Shown: positions 16,659-25,700, counted from the stretch's first letter. The stretch: DNA of 64,000 bases from JALYUM01 sp036688685 (GCF_036688685.1 NZ_JAQQPS010000004.1:186001-250000); one strand, 5' to 3'. Notes: generated by a model from the letters alone, not told the origin. Numbers and translations are program-made.

Positions 16659-18351
16659 GCAGCATCTAAGGCGTACAACTGTGCGCGTGGTGCTGATTGT
16701 TGCGTCGGCGTTCGGTGCGGTGTTGTGGACTGTCGATGCGGTCTGGAGCATGCAGGAACCTAAAAAGGTAACCGACATGAGCAAGCACATGAAAACAGTC
16801 TGCGTTGGCCGCTTCCTGGTCGACGTGCCGGCCAATGCGCAAGTATCGTTGAGCAGGGCGTCGGTCGAGGGATTTGATATTGTTAATTTGGGGGCAGAGT
16901 CACGGGAGAAATTCTCAGCACGTGTGGCAGCGCGGGAAGCGGAAATCAATGCGCGTAAAAATCGGGCAGGCAAGAAAAACATGGTGTCGGTACGCGATGT
17001 GCGCGATGAAGACGTTGACGGCAAGGTATTTGTGTTCGACTTTAGTTCCGGATATTTACTCGAAGATGGCGTCAAGGTGGTGTATTCAAGTGTGGCTGTT
17101 GACGGATTCGCACACGTCAATGACACCACGTTCCGATTTCACACCAACGCCTACAAGCCAGAGAATGCGGGCAAGCTGGAGCATCTGTTCAAAAAACTCA
17201 AGCCCATCGGCGCTGGCATCGTACCGGTGCACCCAGGTTTTTGCCTCGACGGGGCGCTGCTGCTTGATCCCCTTACAGCCGACCAGGGCGAAAGTATCGT
17301 CATGTTCGCTGGTTTGCCTGGCCACGAAGACCTGGGTATTGCGCTGGCGACAATCGCTGGCAAAACGCCTGGCCCCGGCTTGTTGGAGCGCAATGCGGCG
17401 AATCGGGCCGGACCTTACGCATTCCTGAATGCATTTCACTCGACGCTGCTCGACGGGCACCGTACGATCGATGGGATGGAAGGAGACGAACTCGCATTCA
17501 AGGTTCGCGAGCGCAATTTTTCAACTGGCTATACATTTGAATGGGAAACGCAGGGAACGGAGAACGACCCCCTGCATCCGTTTGTGTCGCTCGAACTGCA
17601 AACCGGCATCAGTCCGCGCGCGGGCGGGGAGCCGGTGCAGTCCACCGTGTCTGAGGAATCTCTGGGCGACTTGTGGCGCCGCATGTCGTCGAGCCTGCGC
17701 CTGCGTCCGGTCGAGCAGCCGCCCGCCGTGATGGACGCCGACCGGCAACTCGGGCTGGCGCTCGGTACCGTGGCATGGGCTGGCGCACCTTGCCGGCAAA
17801 GCGGGTGGTGGCAATGCGGCGAGGCGAGCGCCGACATCGGCGTGTTCGGGGGGGGGCGCCAGTTCCTGCGCGAGGGGGCGGTGATGCCGCAGGCACTGTT
17901 GCTGCCCAGACCCTCTATTTGGCAAAAGGTGCGCCGCCTGCAACCGAGTTATGAAACGAGTACACCCACGAGTTGGCGCCTGGCCGACAAGCGCAGGCAG
18001 CCAAGGCGCGCACCCGCGGCGGGACTGGTCCAGCCCACGCCCTCCATCGCTGTGCCTGACGAGGAAATGACAATCGTAGCGGTGGGCCGCATCGTACGCA
18101 GCGCAGAATCGTGTCCCGCCAGCGGCTGGTGGGGTTGCGTCGACGCCGACGCGCTCGATACAACCCGCTGGTTTGCGCGCGGTGTCGTGCTGCCGCCGGC
18201 GACTTACCGCTTGACCGGCGGCGGTCTGAAACCCCGTCCCGGCGACGAGCAATTGATCGTGCGTCAGGCCGGCTGGCAACTGATGCGACTGGCGCAGACG
18301 GTGCCGCAACATGCCGGCCCAGCCCCTGCTGGCGCTGGCGCGCTGGTCTGA
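16654..18351 (+). CDS. Tli4-type T6SS immunity protein with twin C-terminal Cys/Trp repeats
   Basis: A 565-residue protein with an N-terminal hydrophobic signal or anchor (VRVVLIVASAFGAVLWTVDAVW), placing it in the envelope where a Tle lipase would be neutralised. The central part (about 45-360) has phrases typical of Tli4 immunity proteins (VCVGRFLVDVPANAQVSLS, HPGFCLDGA, GHEDLGIALAT). The last 190 residues hold two copies of a module with C-x3-GWW-x-C (C380 and C487 start them) followed by RxFxRxGxxxP-like strands. ATG 16654 overlaps the preceding small frame; 16633 is an alternative start. The gene contains a run of nine G and overlaps comEC by 41 bp. Family call is by recollection of motif phrases plus context. 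Confidence 0.78.
   Translation: MKQHLRRTTVRVVLIVASAFGAVLWTVDAVWSMQEPKKVTDMSKHMKTVCVGRFLVDVPANAQVSLSRASVEGFDIVNLGAESREKFSARVAAREAEINARKNRAGKKNMVSVRDVRDEDVDGKVFVFDFSSGYLLEDGVKVVYSSVAVDGFAHVNDTTFRFHTNAYKPENAGKLEHLFKKLKPIGAGIVPVHPGFCLDGALLLDPLTADQGESIVMFAGLPGHEDLGIALATIAGKTPGPGLLERNAANRAGPYAFLNAFHSTLLDGHRTIDGMEGDELAFKVRERNFSTGYTFEWETQGTENDPLHPFVSLELQTGISPRAGGEPVQSTVSEESLGDLWRRMSSSLRLRPVEQPPAVMDADRQLGLALGTVAWAGAPCRQSGWWQCGEASADIGVFGGGRQFLREGAVMPQALLLPRPSIWQKVRRLQPSYETSTPTSWRLADKRRQPRRAPAAGLVQPTPSIAVPDEEMTIVAVGRIVRSAESCPASGWWGCVDADALDTTRWFARGVVLPPATYRLTGGGLKPRPGDEQLIVRQAGWQLMRLAQTVPQHAGPAPAGAGALV
17848..17856 (+). repeat. Nine-G homopolymer inside the immunity gene
   Basis: A run of exactly nine G encodes Gly-Gly-Gly about 400 codons into the gene. 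Tracts of this length are prone to slippage, and a change of one base would shift the frame and remove the second C-x3-GWW-x-C repeat. Confidence 0.9.
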
Positions 18352-20716
18352 CTGCCGCCAGCGCATGCGTTGCGCCATCCTTGGATTCACCCTTGGCGCG
18401 ACGCTGCTCCAAACGTGCGCGAGCTTGCCGAGCGCTAAAGTCGCGGCAGCGTTGACCGCCTGCGCGGCGCTGCTGCTGGCCTGGCGCCGCTTTCCCGTCG
18501 TGCAGTTCTTCAGCGGTGCCGGCTTCGGCCTGTGCTGGGCCGCGCTGCTGGCCAGCCTGGCGCTGGCGCCGCAACTGGCCCGGGTCGACGAAGGCCGCGA
18601 CCTGACCCTGGTCGGCACCATCGACAGCCTGCCGTATGCGTTCGCGCAGGGCGTGCGCTTCAACTTTGCGGTCGAACGGGTCATCGGCGACGCTGCGCAG
18701 GTGCCACCGCGCGTCGCGCTGGGTTGGTATGCGGGCGTCGCCGGCCCGCCCGCCGACATCGAACCCGGCGCGCGCTGGCGCCTGACGGTGCGCCTGCAGC
18801 GCCCGCACGGCAACGCCAATCCCGGTGGATTCGACTACGAAGCCTGGCTGCTCGAACAGGGCGTGCGCGCCACCGGCTACGTGCGGCCCGCCGCCGGTGA
18901 CCGCCGCCTCGACGCCTTCGTACCGCGGTTCGGCAGCGTCGTCGAACGCAGCCGTGCGCTGCTGCGCGCGCGCATCCTGCAGACGCTGGCCGGCAAGCCA
19001 TATGCCGGCGTGATGGTGGCGCTGGTGATCGGTGACCAGCGCGGCATCGCGCAATCGGACTGGGACGTGTTCAACCGCACCGGGATCGGCCACCTGGTCT
19101 CGATCTCCGGCCTGCACATCACGATGGTGGCAGGTCTGGCGGCACTGGTGGCGTCGTTCCTGTGGCGCCGCTCGTTCTTCATGGCCGCCCAGCTGCCGCT
19201 GCTGCTGCCGGCCCAGAAAGTGGCGGCCCTGGCGGGTGCGGCCGTCGCCGTGCTGTACGTGCTGCTGGCCGGCTTCGGCATCCCGGCGCAGCGCACGCTG
19301 TACATGATCCTCGTGCTCGCCGTGGCGCTATGGAGCGGGCGCATCGCCGCTGTCAGCCACGTGCTCTGCGCCGCGCTCGGCGTGGTCGTGCTGCTCGACC
19401 CGTGGGCGCCACTGTGGCCAGGATTCTGGCTCTCGTTCGGTGCGGTTGCGGCGATCCTGTTCGCCGGCACCGGCCGCGTGCGCGCCGCTGGCGCCGGCTG
19501 GCGCGCGACCCTGCGCGCCGCAGCGCACACCCAGTACGTCGTGACGCTGGCGCTGGCGCCGCTGACCATGCTGCTGTTTGCCCAGGTGTCGCTGGCCAGT
19601 CCGCTGGCCAATGCGATCGCCATCCCGCTGGTCAGCTTTGTCGTGACGCCGCTGGCGCTACTCGGCAGCCTGGCGCCAGCGCCGCTGTCAACCGGCCTGC
19701 TGCTGTCCGCGCATGGGGTGGTGCAGGGCATGGCGGTTCTGCTGGAAGGGCTGAGCGGCTTGCGCTGGGCGGTCTGGCGTGCCCCGGCAGCCGGTCCATG
19801 GACCTGCGCGCTGGCCATCTTCGGGGTGCTGTGGATGCTGGCGCCGCGCGGCTGGCCGCTGCGCTGGAGCGGGCTGGTGGCGTGGCTGCCCCTGATGGCG
19901 CAACTGCCCACGCATCCGGCCACCGGCACCTTCACCGTCACCGCATTCGACGTCGGCCAGGGCATGGCGCTGCTGGTCGAAACGGCCGGCCACCGCCTGC
20001 TGTACGACACCGGGCCGGTGTATTCGCCGGACTCGAATGGCGGCAGCCGCGTGATTCTGCCCTACCTGCGCGCGCGCGGCATCGCTCATCTGGACGGCAT
20101 CGTCATCTCGCACAGCGACACCGACCACGTCGGCGGCGCCCTGGCGCTGCTGCAGGCGGTGCGGGTCGACTGGGTGGCCTCGTCGCTGTGGCCGCAGCAC
20201 CCGGTGGCGCAGGCGGCGCGCCGCCATGTGCATTGCGTTGCCGGGCAGCGCTGGCACTGGGATGGCATCGACTTCGCGATGCTGCACCCGCAGTCGGACA
20301 GCTACACCGACCCCGGCGTCAAGGCGAACGCGAAGAGTTGCGTGCTGCGCGTGTCGAACCGGACGCGTGCCATGCTGCTGGCCGGCGACATCGAGGCGCC
20401 GCAGGAGGCGCTGCTTCTGCTGGGTGACGCGCGCCTGGCCGCCGACGTCCTGCTGGCGCCGCACCACGGCAGCGGCACCTCGTCCACTGCGGCGTTCCTG
20501 CAGGCGGTCCATCCGCAGGTAGCCGTGTTCCAGGTTGGCTGGCGCAATCGTTACCGGCATCCGAAGCCGATTGTGTACGAACGCTACGGCGCGCTCGGCA
20601 TCGACCGGATGCGCACCGACGAGGCAGGCGCCGTGAGGATCGAGTTCGGCGCGGCGGTCGAGGCTGCGTCGTGGCGCGCCGAGCACGCGCGCTACTGGCA
20701 TGCCCTAGGGTACTAA
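18311..20716 (+). CDS. comEC: DNA internalisation competence protein ComEC/Rec2
   Basis: Inner-membrane channel protein for uptake of single-stranded DNA during natural transformation. The 801-residue product has two to three N-terminal membrane helices, a soluble OB-like domain (about 90-220), the polytopic Competence domain (about 225-500, HLVSISGLHITMVAG) and a C-terminal metallo-beta-lactamase-like domain with SHSDTDHVGGAL and APHHGSGTSS. The start is uncertain: ATG 18311 overlaps the immunity gene by 41 bp, whereas ATG 18365 avoids overlap; neither has a good Shine-Dalgarno. The gene normally sits near lolCD-tatD in related genomes, so the tract before it looks inserted. Confidence 0.94.
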   Translation: MPAQPLLALARWSDCRQRMRCAILGFTLGATLLQTCASLPSAKVAAALTACAALLLAWRRFPVVQFFSGAGFGLCWAALLASLALAPQLARVDEGRDLTLVGTIDSLPYAFAQGVRFNFAVERVIGDAAQVPPRVALGWYAGVAGPPADIEPGARWRLTVRLQRPHGNANPGGFDYEAWLLEQGVRATGYVRPAAGDRRLDAFVPRFGSVVERSRALLRARILQTLAGKPYAGVMVALVIGDQRGIAQSDWDVFNRTGIGHLVSISGLHITMVAGLAALVASFLWRRSFFMAAQLPLLLPAQKVAALAGAAVAVLYVLLAGFGIPAQRTLYMILVLAVALWSGRIAAVSHVLCAALGVVVLLDPWAPLWPGFWLSFGAVAAILFAGTGRVRAAGAGWRATLRAAAHTQYVVTLALAPLTMLLFAQVSLASPLANAIAIPLVSFVVTPLALLGSLAPAPLSTGLLLSAHGVVQGMAVLLEGLSGLRWAVWRAPAAGPWTCALAIFGVLWMLAPRGWPLRWSGLVAWLPLMAQLPTHPATGTFTVTAFDVGQGMALLVETAGHRLLYDTGPVYSPDSNGGSRVILPYLRARGIAHLDGIVISHSDTDHVGGALALLQAVRVDWVASSLWPQHPVAQAARRHVHCVAGQRWHWDGIDFAMLHPQSDSYTDPGVKANAKSCVLRVSNRTRAMLLAGDIEAPQEALLLLGDARLAADVLLAPHHGSGTSSTAAFLQAVHPQVAVFQVGWRNRYRHPKPIVYERYGALGIDRMRTDEAGAVRIEFGAAVEAASWRAEHARYWHALGY

Positions 20717-20782
20717 ATATTTGCGTGGCTTAACATTGCTAAAAATAAATAGTACTATCAGCAAGTTGAATGTTGATGACAC

Positions 20783-22273
20783 TTGATTACTCAGGCAGAA
20801 AGCGAATTCGTGGCAAAAGACCATTGTGTGTATCACGCGGAAAAAGCCGCAAACTGGAATTGCGTTTCGTGCGGCACGCTGCTGTGCCAGGAATGCTTCC
20901 CGGCCGCGCCCGACCCCGCGCGCGCGCCGTACTGTGCCCTGTGCGGCGGGAATATGCACCATCTTGGCGTGGCCAACTCGCTGCCGCCGTTCTGGTCGCG
21001 CACGCCCCGTTTCTTTGCGTATCCGTTCGCCCCGAACGGCGCCATCTTTCTGGCCTTGCTGGCGGTCCTCACCATTGCATCGGCCAAGCTGTTCAGCACG
21101 TCGAGCCTGATAATCTTGTTGCCGATATTTATTACCGTGTCGCTGGTCATCCGGCAGGGCTTGCGGGTGATCGAATTTTGCAGCCAGGGCAGATCGCGCC
21201 CGCCCAGCATCGCCGAGTTATTCGACGGTAATCCGACCACGCTCAAAATGCTGGGCCTGATGCTCGCCTACGGCATGCTGGTGGGCGCGCTGGGCCGCTT
21301 CGGGTGGTTCGGGATCGGCGCGATCGTCTGTGTCTCGCTGCTGCTACCGGCCAGCATCATGCTGCTGGCGATCCACGGCACGCTGCGCGACGCGCTCGAT
21401 CCGATCCAGCTCCTGCAACTGGCGGCGCGCACGGGCTGGTCGTATCTCGGCCTGGTGCTGTTGTTGATCGTCACCGCACAGGGGCCGCAGCAAGCCATTG
21501 CCCTGATCCCTGCCGCGACGCTCACCTATCTGGCGCAGCACAGTCCCCAGGTGCTGCTGGCGATGCTGGTCGTCAGTACCGCCTATTTCAATATGGTGAT
21601 GGGGGCGATGATGGGCTACCTGCTGTTCCAGCATCACGAGGACCTGGGCATCCGGCCCGACGCCGAGCATGCCGCGGCGCCTGCCGACAAGGGCGCGCTG
21701 GAACTTGCGCGGGCGGTGATTCTGGTGCGCGAAGCGCGTTACGAGGATGCGTTGCGGCACATGGGCGGAATGGTGGCCGACTATCCGCACGATCTGCCGG
21801 TGCTGGCGTATCACCACAAGCTGCTGTGCGAAACTGGCGCCGAGACCGAGCGCGTGGTGCGCCACACGGAGCGCTATTTGCAGACCCTGCTCGACCAGCA
21901 GCGCAAGAGCCGCATGGTCGCCGTGCTGGAGGCTGCGCGCCGGGTCGTGTCGCACTACCAGCCGGCCAGTATCGTCCTGCGCCGCACACTGGCCGAGGAA
22001 TATTTTTTGCAAAGGCAGTTCAAGCCCGCCATCGCGCTACTCGCCATGCTGCACAAGGAGGCGCCGGCCAGCCCTGACCTGCCGGCAGCCTGTTTTCTGC
22101 TGGCGCGCATCTACTCGGAAGGCCTGCGCGACGATGTCAAGGCGGTCATGATCCTCGACTACGTGCTGCAGCATTGTGCCGGCCACGCGATGGCCGACGA
22201 GATCGCGCATTACCGCAGCGTGATCCGGGCGCTTGGAAAGAGCGATCAGGCCGGGGCGTGCGCCGCCAGCTGA
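20783..22273 (+). CDS. Zinc-ribbon/B-box, multi-pass membrane, TPR-tail protein of unknown function
   Basis: A 496-residue protein in three parts. Residues 15-55 hold a cysteine/histidine cluster (CVYHAEKAANWNCVSCG, LCQECF, CALCGG) like a B-box-type zinc finger. Residues about 75-290 contain five or six hydrophobic helices. Residues about 310-480 are helical repeats suggestive of TPR (ELARAVILVREARYEDALRH). The start is ambiguous: TTG 20783 or GTG 20810 (VAKDHCVYH); neither has a strong ribosome-binding site, and no suitable ATG is in frame. It follows comEC by 66 bp. The 3' end overlaps the convergent rhomboid gene by 28 bp. A tethering or assembly role is possible, but function is unknown. 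Confidence 0.8.
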   Translation: MITQAESEFVAKDHCVYHAEKAANWNCVSCGTLLCQECFPAAPDPARAPYCALCGGNMHHLGVANSLPPFWSRTPRFFAYPFAPNGAIFLALLAVLTIASAKLFSTSSLIILLPIFITVSLVIRQGLRVIEFCSQGRSRPPSIAELFDGNPTTLKMLGLMLAYGMLVGALGRFGWFGIGAIVCVSLLLPASIMLLAIHGTLRDALDPIQLLQLAARTGWSYLGLVLLLIVTAQGPQQAIALIPAATLTYLAQHSPQVLLAMLVVSTAYFNMVMGAMMGYLLFQHHEDLGIRPDAEHAAAPADKGALELARAVILVREARYEDALRHMGGMVADYPHDLPVLAYHHKLLCETGAETERVVRHTERYLQTLLDQQRKSRMVAVLEAARRVVSHYQPASIVLRRTLAEEYFLQRQFKPAIALLAMLHKEAPASPDLPAACFLLARIYSEGLRDDVKAVMILDYVLQHCAGHAMADEIAHYRSVIRALGKSDQAGACAAS

Positions 22274-23715
22274 CGGGCTTCTTCCGAATTGGGAAAACGC
22301 GCCTGTAACTGCGCCCGGTAGCGCTGCGCGGGGTCCGTCAACGCTGCTTTCGCCGCCAGGTTGGCGGCCGCCTGCAAGACGCGCGGCATGGCGGGGTGCC
22401 GGCATTCGAGCACCAGCAGGCGCTCGACCACGAAGCCGAGTGGCTTGATGTGCTCGACCCGCCCCAGGCGCTGCGCCAGCGCGAGCGCCACCGATTCCGT
22501 CAGCGCGGGCGCCGCGCCACCGATGCGCGTGTAGTCATGCGCCACTTCTTCGATCAAGGCCTGCAGCGCGGGGTCGCGCGCGGCGTGGCCGGACTGCTTG
22601 AACAGGCTGTGCACGACCTGGTGGTAGTCCCGGCTGGCAGGCGAAATCTTGACCACGCCATACCAGCTGCGCCAGGCCCGGGCAGCACGCGGATGGGCCG
22701 TCACCAGCGCTGCGGCCGCGTGGCGCGCCGCATCGAACTTCATCGCCACCACCAGTTCCTGGATCTGCGCCAGCGCCGCCTTGAACGGCGCATCGGCGTC
22801 GGTCTTCTCGACATAATTGCGGTCGACCTTGAGCCCGACGCGCATCCACAGGGCCAGCAGCACGAAGCCAAACAGCAGCCCGCCTGTATGGGCCCAATGC
22901 GCCACCCTGTCAGTGGCATAGTACGCCCCCACCAGTTCATAGCCGACCCAGACCGGAAACATGATCAACGCGGGCGCCCGTAGTTGTCCGGTGAAAAAAA
23001 TCACGTTGTAGAAAAAGCTGATTTTTTTCACGCCGTACAAGGCGATGTACATGCCCATCAAGCCCGAGACGGCGCCGGACGCGCCCAATACGCTCTGGTC
23101 GTTGCCTAGCTCGGAGGCCCAATACAACAAGGTTCCACCCAGCCCGCTGCACACATAGAGCAGCAGGAAGGTGGCGCGCCCGATTGCAATTTCCAGGGCA
23201 AAGCCGAACAGGAACAGGAACACCATATTGCCCAGCAGGTGCATGGCGCTGCCATGCAAGAACATATTCGTGATCCACGTGACCGGCCTTGCCTCGCGCG
23301 CATTGAATGCATAGGCCCGAGCGCTGACCGTATTGACCAGTGTGTCGAAGTGGCTGCGCCTGGCGCGCCACGCCGGGTCGCCGTCCAGTTCCTTGTGCAA
23401 GGCGCGCGCGAAGGCCGGGTCGTAAGCGGCGTGCTGAAATTGCGCATTGCGTTCCCATGCCGCCTGGCGCGCTGGGGCAGGGTCGTCAAGGTCTTGCGCC
23501 AGGGAAGCGTCGATGCGCTGCAGGTACGTCAGAAACGGCGCGCGCTCGCGTGCGGCCAGGCCGGATTCTTCATACCAGCGGTAGGAATGTTCCAGCCGCT
23601 GCGGATCCTTGCCCTGATAGGCAAAGAAGACAAGCACGTTGATAAAGATGAGCAGAAGGGTGGCTAGCGGCGGATTTCTCCAATCCGGCCGGTTCTCCAT
23701 GGGAACGATGAGCAT
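22246..23715 (-). CDS. Rhomboid family intramembrane serine protease with C-terminal helical extension
   Basis: A 489-residue rhomboid. The membrane core shows the loop/TM2 motif HGSAMHLLGNM (H154, H159, N163), the nucleophile S213 in GASG and H276 in AHWAHTGG, so the Ser-His dyad is intact. A soluble insert of about 110 residues separates the first helix (17-33) from the core. After the last helix (about 279-293) roughly 195 residues form a cytoplasmic helical, TPR-like tail. The ATG at 23715 (MLIVPMENRPDW) has GAGGAAAA upstream; an ATG 26 codons earlier lacks such a site. The protease probably cleaves single-pass membrane proteins; its substrate is not evident. Confidence 0.92.
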   Translation of the reverse strand: MLIVPMENRPDWRNPPLATLLLIFINVLVFFAYQGKDPQRLEHSYRWYEESGLAARERAPFLTYLQRIDASLAQDLDDPAPARQAAWERNAQFQHAAYDPAFARALHKELDGDPAWRARRSHFDTLVNTVSARAYAFNAREARPVTWITNMFLHGSAMHLLGNMVFLFLFGFALEIAIGRATFLLLYVCSGLGGTLLYWASELGNDQSVLGASGAVSGLMGMYIALYGVKKISFFYNVIFFTGQLRAPALIMFPVWVGYELVGAYYATDRVAHWAHTGGLLFGFVLLALWMRVGLKVDRNYVEKTDADAPFKAALAQIQELVVAMKFDAARHAAAALVTAHPRAARAWRSWYGVVKISPASRDYHQVVHSLFKQSGHAARDPALQALIEEVAHDYTRIGGAAPALTESVALALAQRLGRVEHIKPLGFVVERLLVLECRHPAMPRVLQAAANLAAKAALTDPAQRYRAQLQARFPNSEEARQLAAHAPA

Positions 23716-24023
23716 CGGGTTTTCCTCAAGCGAAAGCCGCGATCCGCAGGCCAAGTCCGGTTCTTGCGGCGCATGTTTATTGTTTTCAGGCAATCAAAAG
23801 CAATCTTACATGCGTTTAGTAAATAAAGGGGGCATACCTACCTTGCACTATTGGTAAGCAGAGTACAGGTCAAGCGAGAAAATCGAACAAAAACAACATA
23901 TCCGTGAAATTCGATAAATTCTCCTCTGAGGTTGTAAATACGCGTAATATTGGCACGGAAGTTCCGCTCGGAAATATAAGTTAATCAAAAAATAATCTGG
24001 CCGCATGGCCGCAAGGAGTAGAG
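23716..24023 (+). other. Divergent intergenic region, rhomboid/chemoreceptor
   Basis: A 308-bp AT-rich region with no gene. It contains AAGGAG before the chemoreceptor ATG and a small palindrome CGGAA-G-TTCCG at 23956-23966. A TTCGATAA at 23910-23917 resembles a flagellar sigma-28 -10 box, but no TAAA is found at the proper distance, so no promoter is assigned. Confidence 0.6.
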
Positions 24024-25628
24024 ATGCGCATAGCAGACTGGAAAATCGGTACCCGACTGGCGGCGGGCTACGCGCTGCTACTGCTGCTGTTGGCGGCGGT
24101 AGCGTTGATGGGAATGCAGGGGCTGCGACAGTCCAATGCGGCAATGCACCACGTGGTCGATGTGAATGCCAAAAAAATTAGCTTGCTGGAAGAGATGGCG
24201 TCAGCAATTCACGTGGTATCGCGCGTCGTGCGTACCGTGGCGCTGCTGCAGGACCCGGCCCAGGAGCGCATCGAGCACACAAAAATCGATGTCGCCCGAC
24301 GCAAATACGATGCGGCCTTTGCTGACCTGGCTAAAATGCCGCTCGACCAGACTGGCAAGGCATTTGTGGCCGCCATCGCCGAGGACGCCAAACAGGCGCG
24401 TACCCTCAACGATCGCTATGCGGCACTGGCACACGGAGAGCGCAGCGTAGCGGTGCAGTTTCTGTTGCAGCAGGCTGCGCCTGCCACCGCCCGCTGGCAG
24501 GACGCGCTGCACGGCTTCATCGTACTGCAGGATAGAAAAAACCTGGAGGACGAAGCACGTGCCGGGGCTGCCTACGAGACGGCGATGACCTGGATGCTGA
24601 CACTCAGTGGTGCCGCGCTTTTGCTCGGGTCCATGTGCGGCTGGATCATCACCCGCTCGATCACGCGGCCCATTGCGCGCGCCGTGCAGATCGCCCAAAG
24701 CGTCGCCTCCGGTGACCTGACCGTCGACATCGTGGTGGTGGCGTGCGACGAGACCGGGCAGCTACTGGCTGCCTTGAAGAGCATGACCGACAGCCTGGTG
24801 AATATTGTCGGCCAGGTCAGGGTCGGCACCGAGACGATTGCCCATGCGGCCGGCGAAATCGCCACCGGCAATCTTGATCTGTCCACGCGCACCGAACAGC
24901 AGGCGGCCTCGCTCGAAGAAACCGCCTCGGCGATGGAGGAACTGACCAGTACCGTCAAGCAAAATGCCGGTAATGCGAGCCAGGCCAATGCGCTGGCCGA
25001 CAAGGCGACCGATGTGGCATCGCGCGGTGGCACGATCGTGCAGCAGGTGGTCAGCACCATGGGCTCGATTAACGACTCATCGCGCAAGATTGCCGACATC
25101 ATCGGCGTCATCGATGGCATCGCTTTCCAGACCAACATCCTGGCACTCAATGCAGCCGTCGAGGCGGCCCGTGCCGGCGAGCAGGGTCGTGGCTTCGCCG
25201 TGGTCGCATCCGAAGTGCGCAACCTGTCGCACCGCTCGGCGGCGGCGGCAAAGGAGATCAAGGAACTGATCGCCGATTCGGTGGGCAAGGTCGATGCCGG
25301 CTCCAGGCTGGTGGGCGAAGCCGGTACGACGATGGATAGCGTGGTCGACAGCGTCAAGCGGGTGGCCACGATGGTGGCCGAGATCAGCGCCGCCAACGAT
25401 GAGCAGTCGATCGGCATCGAACAGGTCAACGAGGCCATCATCCGGATTGACGAGACAACGCAACAGAACGCGGCGCTGGTAGAGCAGGCGGCCGCGGCGA
25501 CGGCCTCGATGCAGGAGCAATCGGACCGACTGGTGCAATTAGTGAGCATCTTCAAATGTGCCACGCCGGCGCGGCTGGTCGCGCTGGCCGGCATCAGGCC
25601 AGCACGGCCGGCCTTGCAGTCTCTCTAA
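24024..25628 (+). CDS. Methyl-accepting chemotaxis protein (four-helix-bundle sensor)
   Basis: A 534-residue chemoreceptor. It has a first membrane helix (about 12-32), a periplasmic helical sensor of about 155 residues resembling the Tar-type or 4HB_MCP four-helix bundle, a second membrane helix (about 190-212), a HAMP linker (SITRPIARAVQIAQSVASGDL) and a cytoplasmic signalling domain with the conserved hairpin tip (DGIAFQTNILALNAAVEAAR, then RGFAVVASEVR). Methylation-type Glu/Gln pairs flank the tip. There is no C-terminal pentapeptide for CheR/CheB tethering. The start at 24024 follows AAGGAG. No che genes are nearby, so it feeds a pathway encoded elsewhere. The ligand is unknown. Confidence 0.94.
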   Translation: MRIADWKIGTRLAAGYALLLLLLAAVALMGMQGLRQSNAAMHHVVDVNAKKISLLEEMASAIHVVSRVVRTVALLQDPAQERIEHTKIDVARRKYDAAFADLAKMPLDQTGKAFVAAIAEDAKQARTLNDRYAALAHGERSVAVQFLLQQAAPATARWQDALHGFIVLQDRKNLEDEARAGAAYETAMTWMLTLSGAALLLGSMCGWIITRSITRPIARAVQIAQSVASGDLTVDIVVVACDETGQLLAALKSMTDSLVNIVGQVRVGTETIAHAAGEIATGNLDLSTRTEQQAASLEETASAMEELTSTVKQNAGNASQANALADKATDVASRGGTIVQQVVSTMGSINDSSRKIADIIGVIDGIAFQTNILALNAAVEAARAGEQGRGFAVVASEVRNLSHRSAAAAKEIKELIADSVGKVDAGSRLVGEAGTTMDSVVDSVKRVATMVAEISAANDEQSIGIEQVNEAIIRIDETTQQNAALVEQAAAATASMQEQSDRLVQLVSIFKCATPARLVALAGIRPARPALQSL

Positions 25629-25700
25629 GCTGCGCTGCCCCTGTCCGACACCGGTATATCCGCACCACCTTAGCAATCAACTTACTGTCATGGAGCTAGC

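Noticed and set aside
23910..23917. Sigma-28-like box before the chemoreceptor
   Set aside because: No TAAA element at 15 bp upstream, so the full flagellar promoter is not supported.
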